From: UBA2231 sp964415175
GTDB lineage: Bacteria; Elusimicrobiota; Elusimicrobia; Elusimicrobiales; UBA9959
Assembly (NCBI GenBank): GCA_964415175.1
Contig: CAYPYG010000004.1
Coordinates: 1 to 64,000 of the forward strand
Direction of reading: 5' to 3'
DNA length: 64,000 nucleotides
In this document: one piece after another, positions 17,973 to 26,487 of the stretch
Numbering within the stretch: position 1 is the first letter of the stretch
Layout of the letters: every line of letters starts with the position of its first letter
Position numbers and translations under genes: made by a program
The notes under the pieces: generated by a model
The model's input: only the letters and a program-made list of their open reading frames with translations
Told to the model about the DNA's origin: nothing
The model's database searches: none

Positions 17973-18008
17973 CAGTTATAACGCTGCCGGGGAAAGCAGG
18001 GGAGAAAC

Positions 18009-19031
18009 ATGAAATACAGGTTCCTGACGCTCGCTTTATGCGCCTCTCTGACGGCCTGCGGCTGTTCCGGAGGCGACGGCGATGCCTACGTCAAGACCGC
18101 CTTCATAATGGGCGTGCCGGCCCAGGTGAAGGTCTATACGTCCGACCGTCCCGCCGCGGAAAAACTGGCGGCGGACATCCTCAAGGAATGGGACCGCATA
18201 GCCAAGGAGTTCAGCTACAGCGAGCCCTACAGCCACACGGCTTTCCTCAACAAGAAAGCGTTCACCGAGTGGGTGAAACTGGACGAGGAGCTCTATTCCC
18301 TGCTCCAGACCTCCCTGGAATACTACCATCTGACCGACGGGGCTTTCGACGTCACCTTCGCGCCGCTCTGGCCCGTCTGGAAGGAGGCCGCGGCCTCCAA
18401 GAAAATGCCCGCCAGGGAGGACATACAGCGCGCTCTGGCGGGCATAGGCTCCTCTCATATCAGGATAGACCATAGACGGCGCATGGCCAGGTTCGACGCG
18501 CCCGTGCAGGTCAACCTGGGCGGGATACTGCGGGGCTACTGCTTCGTGCGCGCCCATAAGATGCTCAAGGAGCGGGCCGCGGAGATATCCTGGCCGGTGG
18601 AGCTGCGGCTGGGCGGCAATATGATGACCTACGGCGCCCGGGACTGGTCCTACGACGTCGTTAACCCTTTCGACGAGGACAAGGTCCTGGGCCGGTTCCG
18701 TTTCGGCAAGGGGGTCGTCCTGGCCTCTTCGGGCCGCGCCCATTTCGTCCAGATAGAGGGCAAGCTCTATTCCCACATACTCGACCTCAAGACCGGCTAC
18801 CCGCTGCCGGACTTCTCCAACTTCGTCGTCTACTACCCGTCGATCGAGGACGAGAACTTCATCCCTTCGGCCGTGCTGTCGCTGATGGGAAGGGAAAAGG
18901 CCTTCGCCATGCTGGACAGGATGAAGGGTTCGGCCGGCGTCTGGATAGACGGCGCAGGCAGCCTGCACGTCCGCGTCAAGGAGGACAGCGAGGCTGAATG
19001 GGAGAAGACCAGGTGCCTTTTCTGTCTCTGA
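18009..19031 (+). CDS. ApbE-family FAD:protein FMN transferase, putative lipoprotein
   Basis: A 340-residue ApbE homologue. The N-terminus is a lipoprotein-like signal (FLTLALCASLTACGCSG). ApbE covalently attaches FMN to threonines of exported flavoproteins such as NqrC or RnfG. Family motifs are VNLGGILRGY, where the usual lysine of GGIxKG is arginine, ASSGRAHF, and YSHILDLKTGYPL near the magnesium site. The usual aspartate of the HIIDPRTG motif is retained. The substitutions make activity likely but not certain. No flavoprotein target is visible nearby. A second ApbE lies at 63034-63990. Confidence 0.85.
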   Translation: MKYRFLTLALCASLTACGCSGGDGDAYVKTAFIMGVPAQVKVYTSDRPAAEKLAADILKEWDRIAKEFSYSEPYSHTAFLNKKAFTEWVKLDEELYSLLQTSLEYYHLTDGAFDVTFAPLWPVWKEAAASKKMPAREDIQRALAGIGSSHIRIDHRRRMARFDAPVQVNLGGILRGYCFVRAHKMLKERAAEISWPVELRLGGNMMTYGARDWSYDVVNPFDEDKVLGRFRFGKGVVLASSGRAHFVQIEGKLYSHILDLKTGYPLPDFSNFVVYYPSIEDENFIPSAVLSLMGREKAFAMLDRMKGSAGVWIDGAGSLHVRVKEDSEAEWEKTRCLFCL

Positions 19032-19060
19032 ATTGAGCCGGGCCCCGTTCCGTAAAAAGA

Positions 19061-19091
19061 GAAGCCCCGCGCCGTAAGGCCGCGGGGCTTC
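19061..19091. terminator. Bidirectional terminator
   Basis: Arms GAAGCCCCGCG and CGCGGGGCTTC flank a 9-nt loop between convergent genes. An A run precedes it and CGCTTT follows. Confidence 0.7.
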
Positions 19092-19113
19092 GCTTTGCGG
19101 GGGGAAGGACAGG

Positions 19114-19602
19114 TCAGGAGACCTCTTCGAACTCCCCGAGCCGCCTGTTCTTGCGCACATTGTACCAGTTGAAGTAGCGGCCGTTCATCGCGATATAGAC
19201 GCCCGGCGGCAGGGTCTGCGCGAGCGAAAGCGCGGAGCCCAGGTTGAACATCCCGTCGGAAGAGCCGAACTTGTAGGGGACCATGGCCCCGGTCAGGATC
19301 ACGGTCTTGTTCTTTATCCTGGGCCCGAGGGTCCTTGCCGTTTCGGGCATGGTGTCGGTGCCGTGGGTGACGACGATGTGGCTTTCACGGGAGGCCAGGC
19401 ATTCCTTCAGGATGCGGCGGCGGTGCTCGCCGGTCATTTTCAGGCTGTCTATCATCATCAGCGGCTTTACGCGCACTTTCAGCCGCGAGCGGCCCAGCGA
19501 GAGCATCTCCCGGATATGGGTCGTCTTGAAGAAGAGCCTGCCGGTCAGCTCGTCGTATTCCTTGTCGAAGGTCCCGCCGGTGACTATTATTTCGATGGTC
19601 AT
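19114..19602 (-). CDS. Short asparaginase-domain protein
   Basis: A 162-residue protein equivalent to the N-terminal catalytic domain of type I/II L-asparaginases. The first nucleophile motif is present as IVTGGTFDKEYDE, and the second as VVTHGTDTMPETA, which supplies the Thr-Asp pair. It lacks the C-terminal domain of full-size enzymes (about 330 residues), but compact homologues of this size are found in many bacteria, so this is not evidently a truncation. It is 7 nt downstream of an M18 aminopeptidase on the same strand, which suggests amino-acid or peptide catabolism. Confidence 0.85.
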   Translation of the reverse strand: MTIEIIVTGGTFDKEYDELTGRLFFKTTHIREMLSLGRSRLKVRVKPLMMIDSLKMTGEHRRRILKECLASRESHIVVTHGTDTMPETARTLGPRIKNKTVILTGAMVPYKFGSSDGMFNLGSALSLAQTLPPGVYIAMNGRYFNWYNVRKNRRLGEFEEVS

Positions 19603-19609
19603 AACCGGG

Positions 19610-21046
19610 CTATTTCCTGCCGTCCCTGAGGAAGGCCAGGTAGCCCTTGTAGGCCATGTAGATGTCCAGCTTGCCGGCCAGTTCCATCGGCGCGTGCATC
19701 GAGAACAGCCCGACGCCGCAGTCCACGACCTGCATGCCGTAGCGGGCCATCAGGTAGGCGATGGTGCCGCCGCCGCCCTGGTCCACTTTGCCCAGCTCGC
19801 CGGTCTGCCAGACCACGCCGCCGCGGTCGAAGATGCGGCGGATATGGGCCATGAACTCGGCGCTGGCGTCGGAGGAGCCCGACTTGCCGCGCGCGCCGGT
19901 ATACTTGGTGACGCAGACGCCGTGGTTGAGGTAGGCCGCGTTGCGCTTCTCCGAGACGGAGGGGAACATCGGGTCGAAGAGGGCGTTCACGTCGGCCGAG
20001 AGCATCCAGGAATTGTGGAGCATCCGCTTGAGCGTCAGTTCGCTGTAGGAGTCCGAGGTCAGGTTGAGCAGTTCCGAGGCGGCGTTCTCGAAGAGGTTGG
20101 AGGCCATGCCGGTGGCGCCCATCGAGCCGACCTCCTCCTTGTCGCAGAGCAGCACGCAGGAGGTGTACTCGGGGACGCTCTTGAGGTCGAGCAGCGCTTT
20201 CAGGCCCGCCCAGGCGCAGACGCGGTCGTCGTGGCCGTAGGCCAGTATCATGGAGCGGTCCAGGCCGGCCTCGCGCGGCGGAGCGGCGGGCACGATCTCA
20301 AGCTCCGCCGAGAGGAAATCGGCCTCGGTGACGCCGTACTTCCTGTTGAGCAGCGAGAGGATATTGTGCTTGACCTTCTCCTTCCGGTCCTTCTCGGAGG
20401 AGGGGATGGAGCCGGCGACCACGTCCAGTCCCTCGCCGGGGATGGCCTCGCCTATCGTCTTCTTGTACTGGTCGGCCGCCAGGTGCGGCAGCAGATCGGT
20501 GATGCAGAGCACCGGGTCGCCCGGGTCCTCGCCGATATTGACCTTGATCTTCTTCCCGTCGGGCCTGACGAAGACGCCGTGCAGGGCCAGCGGGATGGTG
20601 ACCCACTGGTACTTCTTGATGCCGCCGTAGTAATGAGTGTCGAGCAGCGCCAGCCCGGAGTTCTCGTAGAGCGGGTTCTGCTTGAGGTCGAGGCGGGGAG
20701 AGTCGGTGTGCCCGCCGACTATGTGCATGCCCTGCTCCAGGGGCTTTTTGCCGACCACTATCGCCATCAGGGTCTTGCCCTCGGCCGAGCGGTAGACCTT
20801 GTCGCCGGGCTTGAGGCGGGCGCCGGATTTTTCGCTGATCCGCATGTCGGCGAAGCCGGCTCCCTGCAGCAGCGCCACGGCCTCGTCGTGGGCCTCGCGT
20901 TCGGTCTTCGACCTGGAGATGTATTCCAGGTAAGACTTGTTGATCTCCTCGCAGCGCTTGAGTTCGGCGGGGGAGATTCTCTCGTAGCCGTTCTTCGGCT
21001 CGTGGGCGAGCTGGGACTTTTTGGCGGGGGTCTTGGTCTTTTTCAT
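19610..21046 (-). CDS. M18 family aminopeptidase
   Basis: A 478-residue metallopeptidase of family M18 (aspartyl aminopeptidase / aminopeptidase I). Two zinc ions are held by the motifs IVGGHTDSPRLDLK, LLCDKEEVGSMG with the catalytic glutamates, and the late histidine in GVGLFSMHAPMEL. The length is typical. It should release N-terminal residues from peptides in the cytoplasm, as a dodecamer in characterised relatives. GGAGGACAG stands before the ATG. It probably forms an operon with the short asparaginase. The shared upstream region carries opposite -10 boxes for this gene (TAATAT) and the MFS gene (TATTAT). Confidence 0.93.
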   Translation of the reverse strand: MKKTKTPAKKSQLAHEPKNGYERISPAELKRCEEINKSYLEYISRSKTEREAHDEAVALLQGAGFADMRISEKSGARLKPGDKVYRSAEGKTLMAIVVGKKPLEQGMHIVGGHTDSPRLDLKQNPLYENSGLALLDTHYYGGIKKYQWVTIPLALHGVFVRPDGKKIKVNIGEDPGDPVLCITDLLPHLAADQYKKTIGEAIPGEGLDVVAGSIPSSEKDRKEKVKHNILSLLNRKYGVTEADFLSAELEIVPAAPPREAGLDRSMILAYGHDDRVCAWAGLKALLDLKSVPEYTSCVLLCDKEEVGSMGATGMASNLFENAASELLNLTSDSYSELTLKRMLHNSWMLSADVNALFDPMFPSVSEKRNAAYLNHGVCVTKYTGARGKSGSSDASAEFMAHIRRIFDRGGVVWQTGELGKVDQGGGGTIAYLMARYGMQVVDCGVGLFSMHAPMELAGKLDIYMAYKGYLAFLRDGRK

Positions 21047-21109
21047 CTGTCCTCCGGTGGGAAGTGGGCCGACATGAACATATTACAAAATTAGTATTAT
21101 TACCTCACT

Positions 21110-22333
21110 ATGGAGAGCAACTCCTACTCCCGCCGGGTGCTGCTGCTGGTCTTCTCCATCAGCCTGTTCAACTATATCGACAGGCAGATCCTCTACGCCG
21201 TTTTCCCGCTCATCAAGGAGGACCTGCGGCTGACCGACACGGAGCTGGGCTTCCTGGCTTCCTCGTTCATGATAGTCTATACCCTTTTCGCGCCTTTCGC
21301 CGGCTGGTTCGGCGACCGGGTGCGGCGGCCGCTGGTCATAGGCGCCAGCGCCATCTTCTGGAGCGCGGCCACCTTTTTCTCCGGGCTCATAAAGTCCTAC
21401 CCGCAGCTGATACTTTCCCGCTCGCTGGTGGGCGTGGGCGAGGCCGGCTACGGTACGGTATCCCCTTCCTACCTGGCCGAATGGTTCAGACCTTCGGTGC
21501 GCGCCCGGGTTATGGCCTTCTATTCGCTGGCCATACCCGTCGGCTCGGCGATAGGCTACCTGCTGGGCGGCTGGCTGGGGCACCATTTCGGCTGGCGCAA
21601 CGCCTTCTTCATGGTCGCCGTGCCCGGCGCGCTGCTGGGGACGGCCGCGCTCTTCCTGCGGGAAAACCCGCAGAAGAAGGATAACGGCGCGATCGGTTTG
21701 GCCGATTACCGCGAACTCCTGCGGAACAAGACCTATCTCCTGATCGCCTTCTCTATGGCGATAGCGACCTTCTCCGTGGGAGGACTGGCGGCCTGGATGC
21801 CGACCTACTTCGTGCGCACCTACGGCCTCAATGTCGCGAAGGCCGGCTTCGTCTTCGGCGCGGTCACGGTCTGCGCCGGCATCCTGGGCAACTCCGCTGG
21901 CGGTCTGCTGGCCGACTGGCTCAAAAAGCGGACGCCGCGCGGCTACTTCATAGTCGGCTACCTCACTTTCTTCGCCAGCATACCCTTCGGCCTGGCCGCC
22001 GTGCTGACCGAGGACTTCAATACCGCGATAGCGATGATCTTCATGGCCGAAACTCTCATCTTCATGCACTCCGGCCCTTACCACGCCGCGATAGTGGAGG
22101 TGACGCCGCTCAAGATACGCTCTATGGCCTTCGCCGCGGCCATCTTCATCTTCCACGCCTTCGGCGACGCGGTCTCTCCGACGATAATCGGGGCGGTCTC
22201 CGACGCTTCCGGGCTGGCCGTGGCCATCTTCCTGGCCATGCTGTTCCTGGCCCTGGGCGGCGTCACCTCCGCCCTGGCCGGGCATTTCTATATGAAAGAG
22301 CACGCGGGGAAAAACGCGGATGCCGCTGCCTGA
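21110..22333 (+). CDS. MFS transporter, spinster-like
   Basis: A 407-residue, twelve-helix major facilitator. It starts LLVFSISLFNYIDRQILY and has the loop 2-3 motif GWFGDRVRRP and the helix-4/5 text SRSLVGVGEAGYGTVSPSYLAEWF, characteristic of spinster-type and related organic anion or lipid transporters. The substrate is not deducible. A TATTAT -10 box (21095-21100) ends 9 nt before the ATG and no Shine-Dalgarno sequence is present, so the mRNA may be leaderless. The 3' end overlaps the pseudouridine synthase gene by 14 nt. Confidence 0.88.
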   Translation: MESNSYSRRVLLLVFSISLFNYIDRQILYAVFPLIKEDLRLTDTELGFLASSFMIVYTLFAPFAGWFGDRVRRPLVIGASAIFWSAATFFSGLIKSYPQLILSRSLVGVGEAGYGTVSPSYLAEWFRPSVRARVMAFYSLAIPVGSAIGYLLGGWLGHHFGWRNAFFMVAVPGALLGTAALFLRENPQKKDNGAIGLADYRELLRNKTYLLIAFSMAIATFSVGGLAAWMPTYFVRTYGLNVAKAGFVFGAVTVCAGILGNSAGGLLADWLKKRTPRGYFIVGYLTFFASIPFGLAAVLTEDFNTAIAMIFMAETLIFMHSGPYHAAIVEVTPLKIRSMAFAAAIFIFHAFGDAVSPTIIGAVSDASGLAVAIFLAMLFLALGGVTSALAGHFYMKEHAGKNADAAA

Positions 22334-22964
22334 GCTCCTCTATATCGACGACGACTTCCTGGTGGCCGCCAAGCCGGCGGGCATGCTCACCATCCCGGCC
22401 CGGGGCGCGCTCGCCGGGAGCCGCAGCCTGCTGGAGCTGCTGCGCGAGGAGCACGGCGAGGTCTTCACGGTGCACCGCCTGGACCGCGAGGTCAGCGGGG
22501 CGGCGGTCTTCGCGCGCACCCGCGCGGCGCACGCCTGGCTCTGCGGCCGGTTCGAGCGGCGCGAGGTCTCCAAGTTCTACCTCGCCGCCGCGCACGGCCG
22601 CGTGGAGGACTGCGAAGGGGAGATCGACAAGCCGGTGCAGGAATACGGTTCCGGCAGGATGGGGGTCGGTTTCGACGGCAAGCCTTCGCTGACCTGCTAC
22701 AAGGTCATGGACCGCCTCAAGACCGCGACCCTGCTGGAGGTGGACCTCAAGACGGGCCGGCGCCACCAGATACGCGTCCATTTCTATTATATCGGCCATC
22801 CGCTGGTCGGCGACCCGCTCTACGGCGACAGGGAACTCCAGTGCAAGTATCCCCGCCTGATGCTCCACTCCTGGAAACTGAGCTTCGTCTCTCCGTCGGG
22901 CAGGAGAATAAGCGCCGAGGCCGAGCCGGGCCCCGATTTCACGGGGGTCCTTGACTGCCTGTGA
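22320..22964 (+). CDS. RluA family RNA pseudouridine synthase
   Basis: A 214-residue pseudouridine synthase of the RluA/TruC type without an S4 domain. The catalytic aspartate lies in FTVHRLDREVSGAAVFAR, and the conserved LDLKTGRRHQIRVHF and HPLVGDPLYG segments follow. It isomerises uridine in rRNA or tRNA; the target is not deducible from sequence. The overlap with the MFS gene suggests shared transcription without functional relation. Confidence 0.9.
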   Translation: MPLPELLYIDDDFLVAAKPAGMLTIPARGALAGSRSLLELLREEHGEVFTVHRLDREVSGAAVFARTRAAHAWLCGRFERREVSKFYLAAAHGRVEDCEGEIDKPVQEYGSGRMGVGFDGKPSLTCYKVMDRLKTATLLEVDLKTGRRHQIRVHFYYIGHPLVGDPLYGDRELQCKYPRLMLHSWKLSFVSPSGRRISAEAEPGPDFTGVLDCL

Positions 22965-23023
22965 CCTGAAACTTTCCGGACTTTAAGGCATCTAAACTGG
23001 AGGGGGAACGGAGGAGGTGCCCT

Positions 23024-23680
23024 ATGATAATAGACGCGGCTACGGCCGAGGAACTCAAAAAAACTTTAGCCGGGCTCAATGACCCGGTGAAGCTGGTCCT
23101 GTTCAAGGAGAACCTGCTCTGCCGGACCTGCGGGCCGGCGGAGGACCTGCTGCGCGAGACCGCCGCGCTTTCGGACAAGGTGACGCTGGAGGTGCATAAC
23201 CGCGTCACCGAGGAGGCGCTGGCGGCCGAGTACGGCGTGACCTTGTCGCCCGCCCTGTTCATAGAATCGCCGGCCTCGGGCAGGCGGGTGCGCTTCTTCG
23301 GCGTGCCGGCCGGCTACGAGTTCGTCTCGCTGATCGAGGCGATACAGGCGGCTTCCTCCGGCAAGGCGGACCTGCAGCCGGAGACGGTGTCCGCGCTCGA
23401 AGGCCTGAAGGGGCCCGTCGAAATAAAGGTCTTCGTCACCCCCGGCTGTCCCTATTGCCCTTCCGCCGTCATGCTGGCCCACAAGTTCGCCATCGCCTCG
23501 CCGAAGGTGACGGCCGAGATGATAGAGGTGGAGGAGTTCCGGGACCTGGGGGCGAAATACGAGGTGCAGGGAGTGCCGAAGATAGTCATAAACGGGAAGA
23601 CCGGGCTCGTCGGAGCCCAGCCGGAGTCCATGCTTTTGAAGGCCGTGATCGATACCGACGCGGCGGGGGAGGGAAAATGA
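23024..23680 (+). CDS. Protein disulfide oxidoreductase-like, two thioredoxin folds
   Basis: A 218-residue protein with two thioredoxin-fold units, like archaeal and bacterial PDO/glutaredoxin-like proteins. The N-terminal unit carries CRTC (LLCRTCGPAEDLLRE), and the C-terminal unit carries CPYC (TPGCPYCPSAVMLAHKFA) with the cis-proline segment GVPKIVINGK. No export signal is present, so it should act in the cytoplasm as a disulfide reductant. It overlaps the next gene (ATGA) and begins a run of thiol-redox genes (DUF2892, DsbD, redoxin). Upstream is GGAGGTG. Confidence 0.85.
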   Translation: MIIDAATAEELKKTLAGLNDPVKLVLFKENLLCRTCGPAEDLLRETAALSDKVTLEVHNRVTEEALAAEYGVTLSPALFIESPASGRRVRFFGVPAGYEFVSLIEAIQAASSGKADLQPETVSALEGLKGPVEIKVFVTPGCPYCPSAVMLAHKFAIASPKVTAEMIEVEEFRDLGAKYEVQGVPKIVINGKTGLVGAQPESMLLKAVIDTDAAGEGK

Positions 23681-23892
23681 TAACGAAGAACGTAGGGGGA
23701 GCGGACAGGGTCATCAGGATAATAGCGGGCCTGGCGCTGCTGGGCTTCGCGCTGGCCGGCATGGCCGGGGAAGGGCTGGTCACCGTCGTGGTGGCCGCCG
23801 CGGGGGCCGGCGCCCTGCTGACCGGCCTGGTCGGCTGGTGCGGGCTCTATAAGCTGCTTGGTATAAACACCTGCAAGGTGGACAAGCCTTAG
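23677..23892 (+). CDS. DUF2892 (YgaP-like) small membrane protein
   Basis: A 71-residue protein starting TKNVGGADRVIRIIAGLALL, the standard start of DUF2892 proteins, with two membrane helices and a terminal GWCGLYKLLGINTCK. The family is often linked to rhodanese or sulfur and thiol metabolism. The ATG overlaps the PDO-like stop. The longer frame that runs upstream of 23677 lies in another frame of the PDO gene and is not used. Confidence 0.85.
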   Translation: MITKNVGGADRVIRIIAGLALLGFALAGMAGEGLVTVVVAAAGAGALLTGLVGWCGLYKLLGINTCKVDKP

Positions 23893-23905
23893 GCGGGAGG
23901 GAGGG

Positions 23906-25857
23906 ATGGTCTTCCGGGTCCTCTTACTCTCCGCGGCGCTCACGACCCTGCCTTTCACCGGGCGGGCCGCGCCCCACAATGCCGTACCTGAACTGGTCGC
24001 GGAAAGCGCCGGCTTCGCCCCCGGGCGGCCGGTTACGCTGGCGCTGCGTTTCGTCATGGCGCCGGGCTGGCATATCTACTGGAAGAACCCCGGCGATTCG
24101 GGCACGCCCCCGTCGGTGAAATGGAAGCTGCCGGCGGGCGTGAAGGCCGGCCCTTTCGCCTGGCCTACCCCCAAAAAAATCGACATGCCGCCGCTTTCCA
24201 ATCTCGGCTACGAGGGAGAGGCGTCCCTGCTGGCGGAACTTGCTGTGCCCGCTTCCTACGAGGGCGCCAGGCTGAAGATAGAGGCCGAAGTCGACTGGCT
24301 GGAGTGCATGGAGGAATGCCTGCCGGGGTCGGCCAGGCTTTCCCTGACGCTGCCGCGCCGCTTTTTTTCCCGGAAGACCCTTCGGTCATAGAGAGCGTTA
24401 CCGACGGGCTTATCGGGAAAGCCGGCGAAGGCTGGGTGATGGATTACCCGGCGGGGCCGCGCGCCGCGGCCGCCGCGGGCAAAGAAAGGCTGAAGGGCGT
24501 CCTTTTCTCGGCGGAGGGCTGGCGCGGGCCCGGGTCCGAAAAAGGCCTCCTCGTCGATATCCCGCTCGAAAGCTGGGCGGGCGCGCCGCCGCCGCCCGAA
24601 GCGTCCGGGGCCAGCTTCGGTCTCCCGGCGGCGCTGGCTTTCGCTTTCCTCGGCGGGCTTCTGCTTAACCTGATGCCCTGCGTACTGCCGGTCCTCTCGA
24701 TAAAAGTCCTCTCGCTCATAAACCAGTCCAAGGAAGATCCCGGGGAAGCCCGGGCGCACGGCCTGGCCTACGGCGCCGGAGTAGTGCTTTCTTTCTGGGC
24801 GCTGGCTGGCCTGCTGCTGGCCATAAAGGCCGGCGGCGCGCAGTTCGGCTGGGGCTTCCAGCTGCAGTCGCCGGGCTTCGTCGCTTTCCTGGCCGCCGTT
24901 TTCTTCGTCCTGGGGCTGAGCATGGCGGGCGTCTTCGAGATAGGGACCTCCTTCATAGGCCTGGGCCGTTTCGCGGCCCGGCCCGGTCCCGCCGGCGCTT
25001 TCCTCGGCGGCGTGCTGGCCGTCGTGGCGGCCACGCCGTGCACGGCGCCGTTCATGGGCGCGGCGCTCGGCTTCGCGCTGACCCAGCCGGCCTATGTATC
25101 GCTCGCGGTCTTCACCGCCATGGCGCTGGGTTTGTCTTCGCCTTTCCTGGCGGTCTCTTTCTCGCCGGCGCTGATGCGCTACATGCCGCGTCCCGGGGAC
25201 TGGATGACTGGGTTCAAGCAGGGGATGTCGTTCCTGCTCTTCGCCACGGTGGTCTGGCTCCTCTGGGTGTTGGGCAGGCAGGCGGGGGCCGGGGCCATGT
25301 CGGTACTGACAGCCGCCCTCCTGCTGATGGCCGCCGGCGGCTGGATACTGGGGCGCTGGGGCGGGCCGGAGAGGACGCCGGTCGTCCGCCGCGCGGCCGC
25401 CGCCGCCGCGGCGCTGCTGATGGCCGGCTCCGCTGCATGGGCGGTATGGACGGTGAAGGACGCCGCCGCGCCCGCTCCGCCGGACGAGAAAGAGGCGGCG
25501 GGGATAAAGTGGGAGACTTATTCGGCGGAGCTGCTGGACTCCTACCGCCGCGAGGGCCGGCCCGTTTTCCTCGATTTCACCGCCGACTGGTGCCTTACCT
25601 GCCAGGTCAACGAGCGCACCGCCCTGCGCGACGCGGCCGTGCTGGAAAGGTTCGCGCGCTACGGCGTGGCGCCGCTGAAGGCCGACTGGACCAGGCGCGA
25701 CCCGGAGATAACCCGCGCCCTGGCCGCCCACGGGCGCGGAGGAGTGCCGCTTTACGTGCTTTACGCCCCCGGCGGGGAGCCCCGGCTGCTGCCGGCGCTG
25801 CTCACGCCCGGAATAGTGCTGGAGGCTTTGGATTCGGAGTTGGGAAAAGGGAAGTAA
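23906..25857 (+). CDS. dsbD: DsbD-like thiol:disulfide interchange protein, apparent -1 frameshift
   Basis: Two overlapping frames together encode one DsbD. Frame 1 (23906-24391) has a signal peptide and the N-terminal DsbD periplasmic domain (FVMAPGWHIYWKNPGDSG, GYEGEASLLAELAVP). Frame 2 continues to 25857 with the eight-helix core (NLMPCVLPVLSIKVLSL and VAATPCTAPFMGAALGF, holding the two membrane cysteines) and a C-terminal thioredoxin domain (FTADWCLTCQVNE). The frames join at seven T's (24362-24368); one extra T or a -1 slip restores a continuous protein of about 650 residues. It carries electrons across the inner membrane to periplasmic thiols. Whether the break is an assembly error, slippage or a real mutation cannot be told here. 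Confidence 0.85.
24362..24368 (+). other. Frameshift site in dsbD (T7)
   Basis: Seven T's follow CGCCGC in the zero frame CGC-TTT-TTT-TCC, which runs into a TAG at 24389. Reading back by one base gives Phe-Phe-Phe-Pro-Glu-Asp and joins the downstream domain. Confidence 0.75.
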
Positions 25858-25869
25858 AGGAGAAAAAAC

Positions 25870-26484
25870 ATGAAAAGGAACATATTGATCGCCGCGGCGG
25901 CGCTGCTCCTGGCGGGCGGCGCCTGGGCCGCGCCCAAAGAGAAGGCGGATATCGGCAAGCCCGCGCCGGCATTCACCGCCCCCGACATCGGCGGGAAGAA
26001 AGTATCGCTGTCGGACCACAAGGGGAAGTTCGTCGTCCTGGAATGGACCAATTACGGCTGCCCCTTCGTCCAGAAGCATTACGGCGCCGGCAATATGCAG
26101 GCCCTGCAGAAAGAGGTGCTGGCCAAGGGCGGCGTCTGGCTGACCATAGTCTCGTCGGCCAAGGGCAAGCAGGGCTACATGACGGCGAAGGAATGGGGGC
26201 CCGCCGCGAAAGAGCAGGGCTCGTCGGGTACGGCCATACTGCTGGACCCCGCCGGCAAGGTCGGCCGCCTCTACGGCGCGGTCACGACGCCGCACATGTA
26301 TATCGTGGACCCGAAGGGAACGCTGATATACAAGGGCGCCATCGACGACAAACCTACGACCAAACAGGAGGATATCCCCGGCGCCGTGAATTACGTGCGG
26401 CAGGCGCTGGACGAGGCGATGGCCGGCAAGCCGGTCTCGGTCCCCTCGACCAAGCCCTACGGCTGCTCGGTGAAGTACAAGTAA
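25870..26484 (+). CDS. Exported redoxin-domain protein
   Basis: A 204-residue AhpC/TSA-like protein with a signal peptide (ILIAAAALLLAGGAWAAP). The first conserved cysteine is in WTNYGCPFVQKHYGAGNMQ, where a classical CxxC would sit, so it is a one-cysteine site at that position. A second cysteine is near the C-terminus in TKPYGCSVKYK. This arrangement recurs in periplasmic redoxins found beside DsbD. It lies 12 nt after dsbD with an AAGGAG-like site, so it is probably a periplasmic partner reduced by DsbD. Confidence 0.88.
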   Translation: MKRNILIAAAALLLAGGAWAAPKEKADIGKPAPAFTAPDIGGKKVSLSDHKGKFVVLEWTNYGCPFVQKHYGAGNMQALQKEVLAKGGVWLTIVSSAKGKQGYMTAKEWGPAAKEQGSSGTAILLDPAGKVGRLYGAVTTPHMYIVDPKGTLIYKGAIDDKPTTKQEDIPGAVNYVRQALDEAMAGKPVSVPSTKPYGCSVKYK

Positions 26485-26487
26485 GTT

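Noticed and set aside
19114..19602. Truncated asparaginase pseudogene
   Set aside because: Compact single-domain asparaginases of this length exist, both catalytic motifs are intact, and the gene is cleanly placed in an operon.
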